13,598 bases of DNA from an uncultured Rhodanobacteraceae bacterium. Lineage in GTDB: Bacteria; Pseudomonadota; Gammaproteobacteria; Xanthomonadales; Rhodanobacteraceae. The position numbers were made by a program, and so were the translations under genes. This document shows, piece by piece, positions 1-7,588 of the stretch (positions within the stretch are counted from its first letter, which is position 1; every line of letters begins with the position of its first letter). The notes beneath the pieces are model-generated. The model was not told the origin of the DNA. It did no database searches and saw only the letters and a program-made list of their open reading frames with translations. The stretch covers positions 1 to 13,598 of the forward strand of contig CAJXGK010000020.1 of the NCBI GenBank assembly GCA_913053815.1, in the 5' to 3' direction.

Positions 1-1
1 C

Positions 2-2125
2 GAGGCTATCGTGGTGGGTACTGCGGTAATCATCACTCTAGCATTGACGTTGTTCGCATCCTGGGCGATTGGTTTCACCATCAATCGGGTATCACTGTTT
101 GCGTTGATTTTCTCGATCGGAATTCTGGTTGATGATGCGATTGTGGTAATCGAGAACATTCATCGACATATTGCGCTGGGTAACCACAAGCTGCTGCAGA
201 CGATTCCGCAGGCTGTGGACGAGGTGGGCGGCCCCACGATTCTGGCCACTCTGACGGTGATTGCCGCACTGTTGCCGATGGCTTTCGTAGGTGGGTTGAT
301 GGGACCGTACATGCGCCCGATACCTATCAACGCCAGTGCCGGTATGTTGATATCGCTGGTCGTTGCGTTTGTGGTGACGCCGTGGATGGCCCTGCACTTG
401 CTGCGCAAGGTGGCCAAACAGCATGAGGATCATGCCACCGGGGCGGGTCATGCCCAGGAGTCCAAGCTCGACCAGAGCCTGTATAAACTATTTAATTATG
501 TAATGACGCCGTTTCTCAGCAGCCCCAAGGCACGTCGGAATCGCCGTCGTCTGTTCATGACGATGGGTATGCTGGTGGTGCTAGCTGCGAGTTTGGTGGT
601 CGTCAAGGGAGTCATTCTGAAGATGCTCCCCTTCGGCAACAAATCGGAATTTCAGGTGGTCTTGAATATGCCGGCTGGAGCCACCTTGGAGCAGACCAAC
701 CGGGTGCTGCTCGATATGACTCATGTCCTGGACAAAGTGCCGGAAGTCACCAATTACGAGGTGTATGCCGGGACCTCTGCCCCCATCAACTTCAACGGAC
801 TGGTGAGGCAGTATTACCTGCGCTCATTGCCCTATCAGGGTGATATCCAGGTCAATCTGATCAATAAACATGAGCGTGAGCGACAAAGTCACGTCATTGC
901 CATGTCGGTACGCCCGGCCATCGCGCGGATTGCCAAGCGCTTCGGGGCCCATGTGCAGATAGTTGAAGTGCCTCCCGGACCACCGGTAATGGCCCCAATT
1001 GTAGCTGAAATATACGGACCTAATTATCAACAACAACAAAAGGTTGCCTTACAAATAGAGAGCTTATTCGAAAAAACACCGGGTATTGTCGATATCGACA
1101 GCAGTGTCGAAAACCTTAAAGCCCGGCGTAAACTGGTGCTCGTGGATAAAACCCGGGCGGCGACGCTGGGGGTCTCCCAAGCGCAGATCGTCAAGGCTAT
1201 TCAGGCCGGTATGCATGGTGATCCGGTCACCTATCTTGAAGATGGCCATGCCCGTTATCCAGTGCCCATCGTTCTGCGACTTCCGGAGAGCAGTCTTGGC
1301 TCGATGAACAACGTGTTGAATTTGCGGGTTCGCTCCCGTTTCGGTCAGCTTATTCCTTTGTCCGAAGTGGTGCGGGTGGTGAGTGCCCCACTCGATCAGG
1401 CGATTTACCACAAGGATTTGTTGCCCTATACCTTTGTTACCGCAGACGATGCAGGTAGCGAGGACAGTCCCTTGTATGGGATGTTCCGCCTGGTGAGCGA
1501 AATTGCCGGGCGCACGTTTGCCGGCTATCACCTCGACCAGTACTTCATTGGTCGGCCTGCCAATGGGGCACATTTTTCCATCCATTGGAGCGGTGAATGG
1601 ACTATCACCTATGAGACCTTCCGCGACATGGGTATCGCGTATGGGTTTGGCTTGATCCTGATTTACCTGCTGGTGGTTGCGCAGTTTCGAAGTTACCTCG
1701 TACCGCTGATCATCATGGCCCCGATTCCACTGACCATCATTGGCGTGATGCCAGGACACTGGTTGCTTGGAGCACAATTTACGGCGCCTTCAATGATCGG
1801 TATGATCGCTCTGGCCGGTATCATCGTCCGCAACTCGATTCTGTTGGTGGATTTCATCAATCATGCGGTGCAGTCCGGCAAGCCTTTGGATACGGCGGTG
1901 ATCGAATCCGGTGCGGTGCGAGCGAAACCCATCATTTTGACAGCCATCGCGGCGATGTTGGGAGCGTTCTTTATTCTTGGTGATCCCATCTTCCAGGGTC
2001 TAGCCGTGTCGCTGATCTTCGGGGTGTTTATTTCCACTATATTGACCCTGCTGGTTATTCCGGTGCTGTACTTCAGCTACCTGCAGCATCATGGTGGCCG
2101 GGTACCTGGGACGGTAAAAGCCTAG
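2..2125 (+). CDS. RND-family efflux permease, 5' end outside window
   Basis: This is the inner-membrane pump of a tripartite, proton-driven efflux complex; about 707 residues are visible of the usual roughly 1040-1080, so the N-terminal third is missing. The frame is open from base 2, ahead of the first GTG at 11, so no start is inside the window. Seen: TM4 with GILVDDAIVVIENIH, whose adjacent aspartates (bases 131-136) are the proton-relay pair of HAE-type RND pumps; a second large periplasmic loop between roughly residues 210 and 540; and the C-terminal membrane bundle with GIIVRNSILLVDF and RAKPIILTAIAAMLG, both family signatures. The substrate cannot be told from this part. The membrane-fusion partner is probably upstream, outside the window. 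The gene ends cleanly with TAG at 2123. A local AT-rich patch near 1001-1080 is reported separately. Confidence 0.93.
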   Translation, partial: EAIVVGTAVIITLALTLFASWAIGFTINRVSLFALIFSIGILVDDAIVVIENIHRHIALGNHKLLQTIPQAVDEVGGPTILATLTVIAALLPMAFVGGLMGPYMRPIPINASAGMLISLVVAFVVTPWMALHLLRKVAKQHEDHATGAGHAQESKLDQSLYKLFNYVMTPFLSSPKARRNRRRLFMTMGMLVVLAASLVVVKGVILKMLPFGNKSEFQVVLNMPAGATLEQTNRVLLDMTHVLDKVPEVTNYEVYAGTSAPINFNGLVRQYYLRSLPYQGDIQVNLINKHERERQSHVIAMSVRPAIARIAKRFGAHVQIVEVPPGPPVMAPIVAEIYGPNYQQQQKVALQIESLFEKTPGIVDIDSSVENLKARRKLVLVDKTRAATLGVSQAQIVKAIQAGMHGDPVTYLEDGHARYPVPIVLRLPESSLGSMNNVLNLRVRSRFGQLIPLSEVVRVVSAPLDQAIYHKDLLPYTFVTADDAGSEDSPLYGMFRLVSEIAGRTFAGYHLDQYFIGRPANGAHFSIHWSGEWTITYETFRDMGIAYGFGLILIYLLVVAQFRSYLVPLIIMAPIPLTIIGVMPGHWLLGAQFTAPSMIGMIALAGIIVRNSILLVDFINHAVQSGKPLDTAVIESGAVRAKPIILTAIAAMLGAFFILGDPIFQGLAVSLIFGVFISTILTLLVIPVLYFSYLQHHGGRVPGTVKA

Positions 2126-2129
2126 CTAT

Positions 2130-2142
2130 AGACTGGCAGTCT
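2130..2142. other. Perfect 6-1-6 palindrome between the RND gene and umuD
   Basis: AGACTG-G-CAGTCT is a perfect inverted repeat 5 bases after the RND stop codon and about 117 bases before umuD. It could be a small hairpin at the end of the RND transcript (AGACT/AGTCT with a 3-base loop) or an operator. No T-run follows it, so it is not a standard intrinsic terminator. Confidence 0.35.
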
Positions 2143-2210
2143 TGAGGGTGTGAGCCCCGGCTGGTTTGGGGTAAGCAGGTCGTTCCAGTCGCTGCCATCG
2201 GACGGAAGAG

Positions 2211-2219
2211 TGCTATGCT
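2211..2219 (+). promoter_or_regulatory. Candidate extended -10 for umuDC
   Basis: TGCTATGCT matches the extended -10 pattern TGn-TATnnT about 40 bases before the umuD ATG. No good -35 is seen 16-18 bases upstream. I looked for an E. coli-type LexA box (CTGT-N8-ACAG) between 2126 and 2258 and found none, so SOS control of this umuDC copy is not shown by the sequence. Confidence 0.25.
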
Positions 2220-2258
2220 TGATTTGCGCTTCGCATTTCAAGCTAAGAGTATTGTTAT

Positions 2259-2837
2259 ATGTCTGCTTCCTCATCGCACGGTGGTGCCCGCCCCGGGGCC
2301 GGTCGCAAACCGGCCCGTGAATCGACCCGGCAAGTCCGGGTCCCGCTAAGCCAGGTCCCCATTGTCCGGGCCTATATCGATGCCAATCGCCAGCCTGCGC
2401 TGGCTCGTGATCCACAGCCGGTCAGCCTGATTCCTTCCACGGTCGCTCTGACGGTGTTCGCCAGCCGAGTACCGGCAGGCTTTCCAAGCCCTGCCGATGA
2501 TTATGTTGAAGATGTAATCGACCTGAATCGGCATCTGATTATTCAGGGGCATGAACCGGCCACCTTCATGGTGCGGGTGGAGGGTTGGTCGATGATTGGT
2601 GCAGGCATTCATGACGGGGATGAGATCATGGTCGACCGAGCCCTGACCCCCCGTCAGGGCGACATTGTTGTGGCCATCGTCAACGGTGATCTGACCGTCA
2701 AACGGCTCGGTAAGGTGGGCAATGAACTGGCGCTGCTGCCAGAAAACCCGCATTTTAGACCCAGAATTTTCAAGGGAGAGGAAACATTGGAAATCTGGGG
2801 GGTGGTGACTCGTTGCCTGCGGAAGTTGCGCCGATGA
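2259..2837 (+). CDS. umuD: UmuD-like S24 self-cleaving protein
   Basis: UmuD is cleaved by itself on RecA filaments to UmuD', which joins UmuC to form DNA polymerase V for translesion synthesis. The S24 peptidase domain is clear: an Ala73-Gly74 cleavage site in [13 protein letters not shown], the nucleophile Ser111 in [10 protein letters not shown], and the general-base Lys148 in GDLTVKRL. The Ser-to-Lys spacing of 37 equals that of E. coli UmuD (Ser60, Lys97). At 192 residues it is about 50 longer than E. coli UmuD. The extra N-terminus carries [13 protein letters not shown], a basic Gly/Arg motif seen in many long UmuD homologues and perhaps DNA-binding. The start has only a weak ribosome site (AAGAG, 2245-2249). 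Its TGA overlaps the umuC ATG. LexA itself is unlikely because no helix-turn-helix is visible and umuC follows. Confidence 0.92.
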   Translation: MSASSSHGGARPGAGRKPARESTRQVRVPLSQVPIVRAYIDANRQPALARDPQPVSLIPSTVALTVFASRVPAGFPSPADDYVEDVIDLNRHLIIQGHEPATFMVRVEGWSMIGAGIHDGDEIMVDRALTPRQGDIVVAIVNGDLTVKRLGKVGNELALLPENPHFRPRIFKGEETLEIWGVVTRCLRKLRR

Positions 2838-4141
2838 ATGGTATGCCTTCAGGGCGTATCGCGCTGGTCGATGTGAATAACTTCTATTGCTCGTGCGAAC
2901 GGGTTTTTCGCCCGGACCTGGAGGGTGTACCGCTGGTGGTGTTATCGAATAACGACGGTTGCGTGGTCGCCAGGAGTGCTGAGGTCAAGGCCCTAGGAGT
3001 GCTGGTGGGGACCCCATGGTTTCAATTGCGCGATCTGGCCCAAAAACACGGCATCCTGGCCTTCAGCTCAAATTACACGCTCTACGGTGATATGTCCTCA
3101 AGAGTGATGCGCGTCATCAGCCAGTTCAGTCCGGAGCAGGAAATCTATTCGATTGACGAGGCTTTTCTCGATTTCAGACACCCGCCCCACTTGCCGTGGG
3201 TGACCACCGGCCAAGCCATTCGTGCCCGGGTGCGGCAATGGACCGGATTGTCGGTGTGTGTGGGTTTCGGCAGTACCAAGACCCTGGCTAAACTTGCTAA
3301 CCATGTAGCCAAACACAATCCGCAATGGCAGGGAGTTTGTGATCTGGGTGCATTAGCATCCCGGGATCTGGAATCCTTGCTGGCCACGATTGAGGTTCGT
3401 GAGGTCTGGGGAGTCGGCCGGCGCTTAGCGGTACAGTTGAGTGCTGCCGGGGTGCACAGTGTTGCCGACCTGCGGGCTTGTGACCCCCGGTGGATACGGT
3501 CGCGCTTCTCGGTCGTGCTCGAACGCACACTTAGAGAGCTCCAGGGCCGACCCTGTCTTGGCCTGGAAACCATGGCGCCGACCAGGAAGGAGATCATTAC
3601 TTCCCGCAGTTTTGGCTGTCCCATCTACCAGCTTGATGAACTTGCTGAAGCCGTACGGGAATATATGGCCCGCGCCGCGTGCCGATTGCGCCAGCAGGGC
3701 AGTGTGGCTGCCGCTGTGGGAGTATGGATCGAGACCAACCGGTTTCGTGAACAGGATCGGCAATATTCCCCATCGGCAACATGGCCTCTGGTGGTACCGA
3801 CAGATGATACCCGGTTACTCACCCAGACCGCTCAAGCGGTGCTACGGACAGTCTTCCGTTCCGGCTATCGTTATGTCAAAGCCGGTGTCATGCTGCTTGA
3901 TTTGCGGGCGCGTGGGGATCTCCAGCAAGGTGACCTGTTGGGGGTCGAGTCAGCGGCCATGGTGGCACGGCGTGCCGCACTCATGGCAACCCTGGACCGG
4001 GTGAATGCCAAGTGGGGGTCGGGGACTCTGGGAATCGGTAGTGCAGGATTAAAGAGTGACCGGCGCTGGACGGTGGCTCGCGGCAAACTGTCGCCAGCGT
4101 ATACTACCAAGTGGTCGGAACTGCGCCGGGTAAGGGCCTAA
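2834..4141 (+). CDS. umuC: UmuC, Y-family DNA polymerase V catalytic subunit
   Basis: This is the polymerase subunit of Pol V, which copies past DNA lesions with low fidelity when bound to UmuD'. Motifs in order, numbered from the 2834 ATG: metal-binding Asp13 in [15 protein letters not shown], the nucleotide-binding [11 protein letters not shown], the catalytic Asp108-Glu109 in [10 protein letters not shown], the helix-hairpin-helix [10 protein letters not shown], and the little-finger domain with [14 protein letters not shown]. The C-terminus [12 protein letters not shown] matches the UmuC tail. Length is 435 residues against 422 in E. coli, so it is full length. An in-frame TTG at 2813 exists, but the ATGA overlap with umuD and GGAAG at 2821-2825 favour 2834. 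The position of the E. coli clamp-binding QLNLF reads QQGDLLG here, which may bind the clamp weakly. No dinB-type tail is seen. Confidence 0.95.
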   Translation: MNGMPSGRIALVDVNNFYCSCERVFRPDLEGVPLVVLSNNDGCVVARSAEVKALGVLVGTPWFQLRDLAQKHGILAFSSNYTLYGDMSSRVMRVISQFSPEQEIYSIDEAFLDFRHPPHLPWVTTGQAIRARVRQWTGLSVCVGFGSTKTLAKLANHVAKHNPQWQGVCDLGALASRDLESLLATIEVREVWGVGRRLAVQLSAAGVHSVADLRACDPRWIRSRFSVVLERTLRELQGRPCLGLETMAPTRKEIITSRSFGCPIYQLDELAEAVREYMARAACRLRQQGSVAAAVGVWIETNRFREQDRQYSPSATWPLVVPTDDTRLLTQTAQAVLRTVFRSGYRYVKAGVMLLDLRARGDLQQGDLLGVESAAMVARRAALMATLDRVNAKWGSGTLGIGSAGLKSDRRWTVARGKLSPAYTTKWSELRRVRA

Positions 4142-4982
4142 GGGTTGATTTTCGTGCCAGCTTGGAATCATGAAATTCGACTTATGGGATCTCGAAAAAC
4201 TGATTGCACGGCTCGATTGCCACCTGGTGTCCGCGCTCCCTCCTTGCCTATCCATAAGAGACTTCCCGTCAACTCCCGCTGCTTGATGCTCGGGTCTTGA
4301 GCTTTGAGGCCATAGCAGGTCATGATGTTGTTTCTCTTTACTGAGTCGTGCGTGTCCGTGCGGTGCGCTGTGGCAACGGTTGTCAGACGGCATGTCCATA
4401 AACCGTCTTGTTGAGCCGCTGAAGCGGGTTTGAGCCAGGGTATTCCATCGCAGCCGGAGATCTCTTTCTCTCATCGGTATCGTCGGTGTTCGGGGATTGG
4501 CCGCAATCCGAGGTGATGTTCGGTAGGAGCCCGGGTGACCCGTGGTCTACCGCTTCGCGCTGCCGGGGAAGATGTGAGTGTCCTGGCAGATTTTATAAGC
4601 CATGTCGGCTAGATGGACGGTGTGCTTATCGGCCTGGGCGGCCCCATGGGGTGCTTCAGCCACGCTGCCACATCGTAGGCTTCATCATGGGCCAGTATCC
4701 CGACCATGGCCGCACGCGTTGCTTGGCGATCGCTACCCGAAGTTTGCCGTACGGTATCTGGCACGCCGTCTGCTGAATTCAGATCGGTTCGGGTGTCCGC
4801 TCTCAATTTCATGACTTGACGTAATTCTACGGGTCTGGACGTGTCCATCACGGCTTGCACAGTTGGGTGGGCGGCAGTCTAGGGATGACCTATTTGATGC
4901 ACGTCGCTTTGGGTGAGTGCGGGGGCGCAACGCAGTATGGGTTGATATTGACTTATACTCATCTTTTCAGGGAAGCCAACTC
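4142..4982. other. 840-base stretch without a convincing gene
   Basis: All six frames are broken by stops and no reading frame matches a family I recognise. The longest frames (4049-4474 on -, 4486-4776 on +) have compositions typical of chance frames. Two short minus-strand pieces look somewhat protein-like. One is a 51-codon ORF at 4168-4323 that starts MTCYGLKAQDPSIKQREL and has AAAGAG upstream. The other is at 4609-4860 and ends near DEAYDVAAWLKH, loosely like the tail of a c-type cytochrome domain. Neither is supported well enough to call. The stretch may be a decayed gene; the last about 60 bases are the qmcA promoter region. Confidence 0.5.
4954..4959 (+). promoter_or_regulatory. Candidate -10 for the qmcA-nfeD operon
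   Basis: TATACT lies 23 bases before the qmcA start codon in an AT-rich patch (4941-4968). A convincing -35 is not seen at the right spacing, so this is a weak call based on one hexamer and position. Confidence 0.3.
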
Positions 4983-5909
4983 ATGGGTCTCTTCTTCGCA
5001 TTGATTATTGTCGGGGTCGCCGGCATTGTTCTGTTTAAGATGGTGCGGATCGTACCACAGGGCTACGTCTGGACCGTGGAGCGTTTCGGCAAGTATGTGA
5101 TTACGCTGACGCCAGGATTACACCTGCTGGTTCCGTTTATTTATACGATCGGGCGCAAAGTTAACGTCATGGAGCAGGTTCTAGATGTGCCCAGTCAGAA
5201 TGTAATCACCAAAGACAACGCCGTGGTTACGGTGGATGGGGTGGTGTTTTTTCAGATATTGGATGCGGCCAAGGCCGCCTATGAAGTAGCCAATCTGGAG
5301 CGCGCTGAAATAAATCTGGTCATGACCAATATCCGTACTGTATTGGGTTCTCTGGATCTCGATGAGTCACTGTCCAAGCGCGACGAAATCAACGCCCGGC
5401 TTCTGCATGTGGTTGACGAGGCCACCCGCCCTTGGGGAGTTAAGGTTAATCGCATCGAATTAAAGGATATCCAGCCGCCGCGGGATCTGGTTGATGCGAT
5501 GGCCCGGCAGATGAAGGCCGAACGTGAAAAGCGCGCCAACGTTCTCGAAGCGGAAGGATTCCGCCAGGCGGCGATTCTCAAGGCCGAAGGGGAGAAGCAA
5601 GGGGTGATCCTTACGGCCGAGGGCAAGCGTGAAGCGGCATTCCGTGAAGCTGAGGCCCGTGAACGACTGGCTATGGCTGATGCCAAGGCTACGGAGGTGG
5701 TTTCTGCAGCGATTGCGCAAGGTGATATCAACGCTTTGAACTTTTTCGTGGCTACGAAATATATTGATGCACTGAAAGTTTTCGGTAATTCACCTAATCA
5801 GAAGACCCTTTTGTTGCCAATGGAAACGACCGGCATTCTGGGGTCACTCACGGGTATTACCGACTTGATCAAGGATGTACAGGCCCGGAAGCCTGGCAAA
5901 GGAGGCTGA
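4983..5909 (+). CDS. qmcA: QmcA-like SPFH/band-7 membrane protein
   Basis: This is a stomatin/paraslipin-type protein that anchors in the inner membrane and forms large ring assemblies; E. coli QmcA has been linked to membrane quality control with FtsH. Residues 1-20 form one membrane helix. Then comes the SPFH domain (about 22-190), beginning [16 protein letters not shown] and containing [13 protein letters not shown] and [13 protein letters not shown] long Ala/Glu-rich coiled coil follows (about 175-245), then a conserved C-terminal part. Length is 308 residues against 305 in E. coli. An in-frame upstream start exists at 4917, but ATG 4983 has GGGAAG at 4970-4975, 7 bases away, and starts exactly with the membrane helix. 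The next gene, five bases on, is the NfeD partner, as in E. coli qmcA-ybbK, which supports the assignment. Confidence 0.93.
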   Translation: MGLFFALIIVGVAGIVLFKMVRIVPQGYVWTVERFGKYVITLTPGLHLLVPFIYTIGRKVNVMEQVLDVPSQNVITKDNAVVTVDGVVFFQILDAAKAAYEVANLERAEINLVMTNIRTVLGSLDLDESLSKRDEINARLLHVVDEATRPWGVKVNRIELKDIQPPRDLVDAMARQMKAEREKRANVLEAEGFRQAAILKAEGEKQGVILTAEGKREAAFREAEARERLAMADAKATEVVSAAIAQGDINALNFFVATKYIDALKVFGNSPNQKTLLLPMETTGILGSLTGITDLIKDVQARKPGKGG

Positions 5910-5914
5910 TCCCT

Positions 5915-6418
5915 ATGGCTGGTTTTCCGGTGCATTATATCTGGTGGTCCGTGGCATTGATATTGGCTGCCGCTGAGGTATTGACACCTGGTTTTTTTCT
6001 GCTTTGGATCGGTATCGCCGCCGCGGTGATGGGGGGGGTGTTGTTTCTTTTCCCGGGCCTGGGTGCCCTGCCTCAGGCATTGTTATTTATTACCCTGGCA
6101 TTTGTGTCGTGCATGATCTATTGGCGTTTTGTATTACCACGGCTGCGTGACAGTGACGACCCCGAAGCCGAGCTGCTTAATCATCGTGCAGACCGTCTGC
6201 TGGGCAAACGCTTGGTGCTGGTCAGTCCGATTCTCAACGGGCGCGGTAAAGTCGGAGTGGGTGACGGCCAGTGGCTGGCGGAAGGTCCTGATTTGCCCCA
6301 GGGGAGTGAGGTCGAGGTGGTGGCGGTGGAGGGTGGGCTGCTGAGGGTTCGTGCTGTTGCCGCCGATAGCACTGCAGGCTCTGATTCACCAGCACCGGAC
6401 ACCGGGGAAGAACCGTAG
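5915..6418 (+). CDS. NfeD-like membrane protein (YbbK type)
   Basis: This is a short NfeD-family protein, the usual operon partner of SPFH proteins; it is thought to interact with or stabilise the SPFH assembly, and the detailed role is unsettled. Seen: two to three membrane helices in the first about 72 residues (WWSVALILAAAEVLTPGFFLLWIG, then the PGLGALPQALLFITLAF region) and a soluble OB-fold domain from about residue 90 (LLGKRLVLVSPILNGRGKVGVGDGQW, then GSEVEVVAVEGGLLRVRA). It lacks the N-terminal protease domain of long NfeD proteins, as expected for the short class. AGGAGG at 5900-5905, nine bases before the ATG, is the best ribosome site in the window and lies within the end of qmcA, so the two are cotranscribed. 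Length is 167 residues; the last about 20 are an acidic, Ser/Pro-rich tail. A strong hairpin follows. Confidence 0.9.
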   Translation: MAGFPVHYIWWSVALILAAAEVLTPGFFLLWIGIAAAVMGGVLFLFPGLGALPQALLFITLAFVSCMIYWRFVLPRLRDSDDPEAELLNHRADRLLGKRLVLVSPILNGRGKVGVGDGQWLAEGPDLPQGSEVEVVAVEGGLLRVRAVAADSTAGSDSPAPDTGEEP

Positions 6419-6452
6419 CGAGCGGTCCGAGTGCAAGGTGCCCCAGTGCGAT

Positions 6453-6483
6453 CTCCTCGCCTATCCTATAGATAGGCGAGGAG
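6453..6483 (+). terminator. Perfect 13-bp hairpin after qmcA-nfeD
   Basis: CTCCTCGCCTATC (6453-6465) and GATAGGCGAGGAG (6471-6483) are exact reverse complements separated by the 5-base loop CTATA. It lies 35 bases after the nfeD-like stop, where an operon terminator is expected. There is no T-run on either strand, so it may be a T-less terminator, an RNA 3'-end stabiliser, or a protein-binding palindrome. Confidence 0.55.
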
Positions 6484-6816
6484 TAAGTAAGGATGTAACG
6501 TAGCCATCGGGCCGCGCAGTGGGTTTATCGAGGTGCTCCACTGCCATTAACATAAAGGTGTTTTCATCTAGCTGGCAGACTTGCATCATCCGTGATTAGA
6601 CAACCTGAAAGGTGGGTGGGGGGAGTTCCCAAGGAATATCGATACCGACTGTTCGGCATGCACTCCATTCAGCAAGCTGTGACCTATAATATGGAATATA
6701 TGGATAGGGGCTCAACAGCCATAGCCTTACCGGGAATAGGTCGCGAGAACTCTCGGTACAGATGGCGCGCGGATCGCAGGGTGCTGATAAGGTGCGATAG
6801 AAGACGTCTACGTGTG
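6484..6816. other. Intergenic stretch between nfeD-like gene and H-NS terminators
   Basis: No supported gene. It holds a 7-bp stem with a 15-base loop (GCAGTGG 6516-6522, CCACTGC 6538-6544), a consensus TATAAT at 6685-6690 without a -35, and a compact palindrome CGAGA-AC-TCTCG near 6743. A + strand frame at 6592-6855 runs through the H-NS terminator and has no family resemblance, so it is treated as chance. Confidence 0.5.
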
Positions 6817-6849
6817 AAAAAACAGATGCCGACATGGAGCCGGCATCTG
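6817..6849 (-). terminator. Intrinsic terminator of the H-NS-family gene (distal)
   Basis: Read on the minus strand, a 9-bp GC-rich stem (CAGATGCCG, 6849-6841, pairing with CGGCATCTG, 6831-6823) is followed at once by six T (6822-6817). This is a textbook rho-independent terminator about 55 bases after the H-NS stop codon. Confidence 0.82.
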
Positions 6850-6853
6850 CCAT

Positions 6854-6883
6854 AAAAAATATTCGTAGCTGGGTGCGAATATT
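6854..6883 (-). terminator. Second terminator-like hairpin after the H-NS-family gene (proximal)
   Basis: On the minus strand AATATTCG (6883-6876) pairs with CGAATATT (6865-6858) around a 10-base loop, and the T-run continues through 6854. The stem is AT-rich and weaker than the next one downstream, so the two form a tandem terminator 20 bases after the stop codon. Confidence 0.5.
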
Positions 6884-6903
6884 CAGGAGTATGCAAGACC
6901 CGC

Positions 6904-7224
6904 TCAGATAAGCAGATCCCTATCACTGCTGCCTGCGGCCAGGGCATTTTTGAACCAGTGCGGGCGTTTACCGCGGCCACTCCAGGTTTGCTCGTGGTCG
7001 TCCGGGTTGCGGTATTTCGGTGCAACCACGGATTTGCGCCCAGTACGGCGGCCCCGGCCGGGGTAGATATCCCCAATGGTCAGGCATTCCTCTTTCAGCA
7101 TTGTTTCAATACGCTCGCGCACGATGGATATGTTCTGCTTAGCCAGCTCAGTTTGGCGGTATTTGGCTTTTTCGATCAGTTCATTGAGTTGTCTTTGATT
7201 CAGAGTTTCAAGATCTACGGTCAT
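6904..7224 (-). CDS. H-NS-family nucleoid-associated protein
   Basis: This is a small DNA-binding protein that coats AT-rich DNA and silences transcription, often of acquired genes. The 106 residues show the family layout: an N-terminal coiled-coil oligomerisation region (about 1-47, Glu/Lys/Leu-rich), a short basic linker with GRGRRTGRK (56-64), and the C-terminal DNA-binding domain with VAPKYRNPDD and the AT-hook-like core TWSGRGKRPHW (80-90). The tail ALAAGSSDRDLLI is typical of beta/gammaproteobacterial H-NS proteins of the BpH3/Xanthomonas kind rather than the enterobacterial form. A ribosome site AGGAG (7235-7231) lies 6 bases from the ATG. It is transcribed alone: its own upstream AT-rich region (7245-7260) and tandem terminators flank it. 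H-NS family members often repress themselves, and the AT-rich leader fits that, but this is inference. Confidence 0.95.
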   Translation of the reverse strand: MTVDLETLNQRQLNELIEKAKYRQTELAKQNISIVRERIETMLKEECLTIGDIYPGRGRRTGRKSVVAPKYRNPDDHEQTWSGRGKRPHWFKNALAAGSSDRDLLI

Positions 7225-7250
7225 TTTCGTCTCCTGTGAAGATAGTCTAT

Positions 7251-7256
7251 AGTATA
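7251..7256 (-). promoter_or_regulatory. Candidate -10 for the H-NS-family gene
   Basis: On the minus strand TATACT (7256-7251) sits in an AT-rich stretch about 27 bases before the ATG. No good -35 is seen at standard spacing. The location and the AT-rich surroundings are the only support. Confidence 0.35.
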
Positions 7257-7330
7257 AATAAGTTAAGGGGTGGAGCAGCCAGCGTTATAGACCAGCACAT
7301 ATATAGTCTGGATCAAAATGCCGAGAAAGA

Positions 7331-7357
7331 AAAGCCCTGGTAGTCTGTCGGACTAGG
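7331..7357 (-). terminator. Likely terminator downstream of proS
   Basis: On the minus strand CCTAGTC (7357-7351) and GACTA plus CCAGG (7345-7336) can pair with a small bulge around the loop CGACA; a pyrimidine-rich tract GCTTTTCTTT follows. The stem is short. It lies about 185 bases after the proS stop but only 7 bases after the stop of the small ORF at 7364. Confidence 0.4.
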
Positions 7358-7363
7358 AATGAA

Positions 7364-7588
7364 TCAGATGTATAAGTAGGGTAGCAATTCGAACTGACTA
7401 AAATTATCGGTAAACATACCGGCTATTCGTTCCAAAATACTCAGGAGTTGTTCCCGATTTCCCAGCCGCTTAGCTAGATGTGATAAGCCCGGCAGGCTGT
7501 CGGCTATTGTTCTTTTGGGATACTTGTTAACGCATGCTGAATCAAGTCTGTATTCGTTCAAGGAGCGTAGTGTAATCAAGGTATTCAT
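7364..7588 (-). CDS. Possible small protein downstream of proS
   Basis: This is a 74-codon frame overlapping the last 47 bases of proS in another frame. The part beyond proS reads like a real protein: [19 protein letters not shown] and [16 protein letters not shown] form amphipathic helices. It loosely recalls the N-terminus of DciA/DUF721 proteins, but I cannot claim homology. The start is unclear: ATG 7588 has no ribosome site and there is no other good in-frame start before the protein-like part. Its stop lies right before a terminator-like hairpin, which supports the idea of a terminal gene or gene remnant in the proS transcript. It could equally be a chance frame. Confidence 0.27.
   Translation of the reverse strand: MNTLITLRSLNEYRLDSACVNKYPKRTIADSLPGLSHLAKRLGNREQLLSILERIAGMFTDNFSQFELLPYLYI

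Noticed and set aside
1064..1777. 237-codon minus-strand frame inside the RND permease
   Set aside because: It is antisense to a clear family protein and shows no family features of its own.
2126..2258. LexA/SOS box before umuD
   Set aside because: I searched for CTGT-N8-ACAG type sites and saw none; the palindrome at 2130-2142 does not match that pattern.
6592..6855. 87-codon + strand frame between nfeD-like and H-NS genes
   Set aside because: It has no ribosome site or recognisable motif and reads through the H-NS terminator hairpin.
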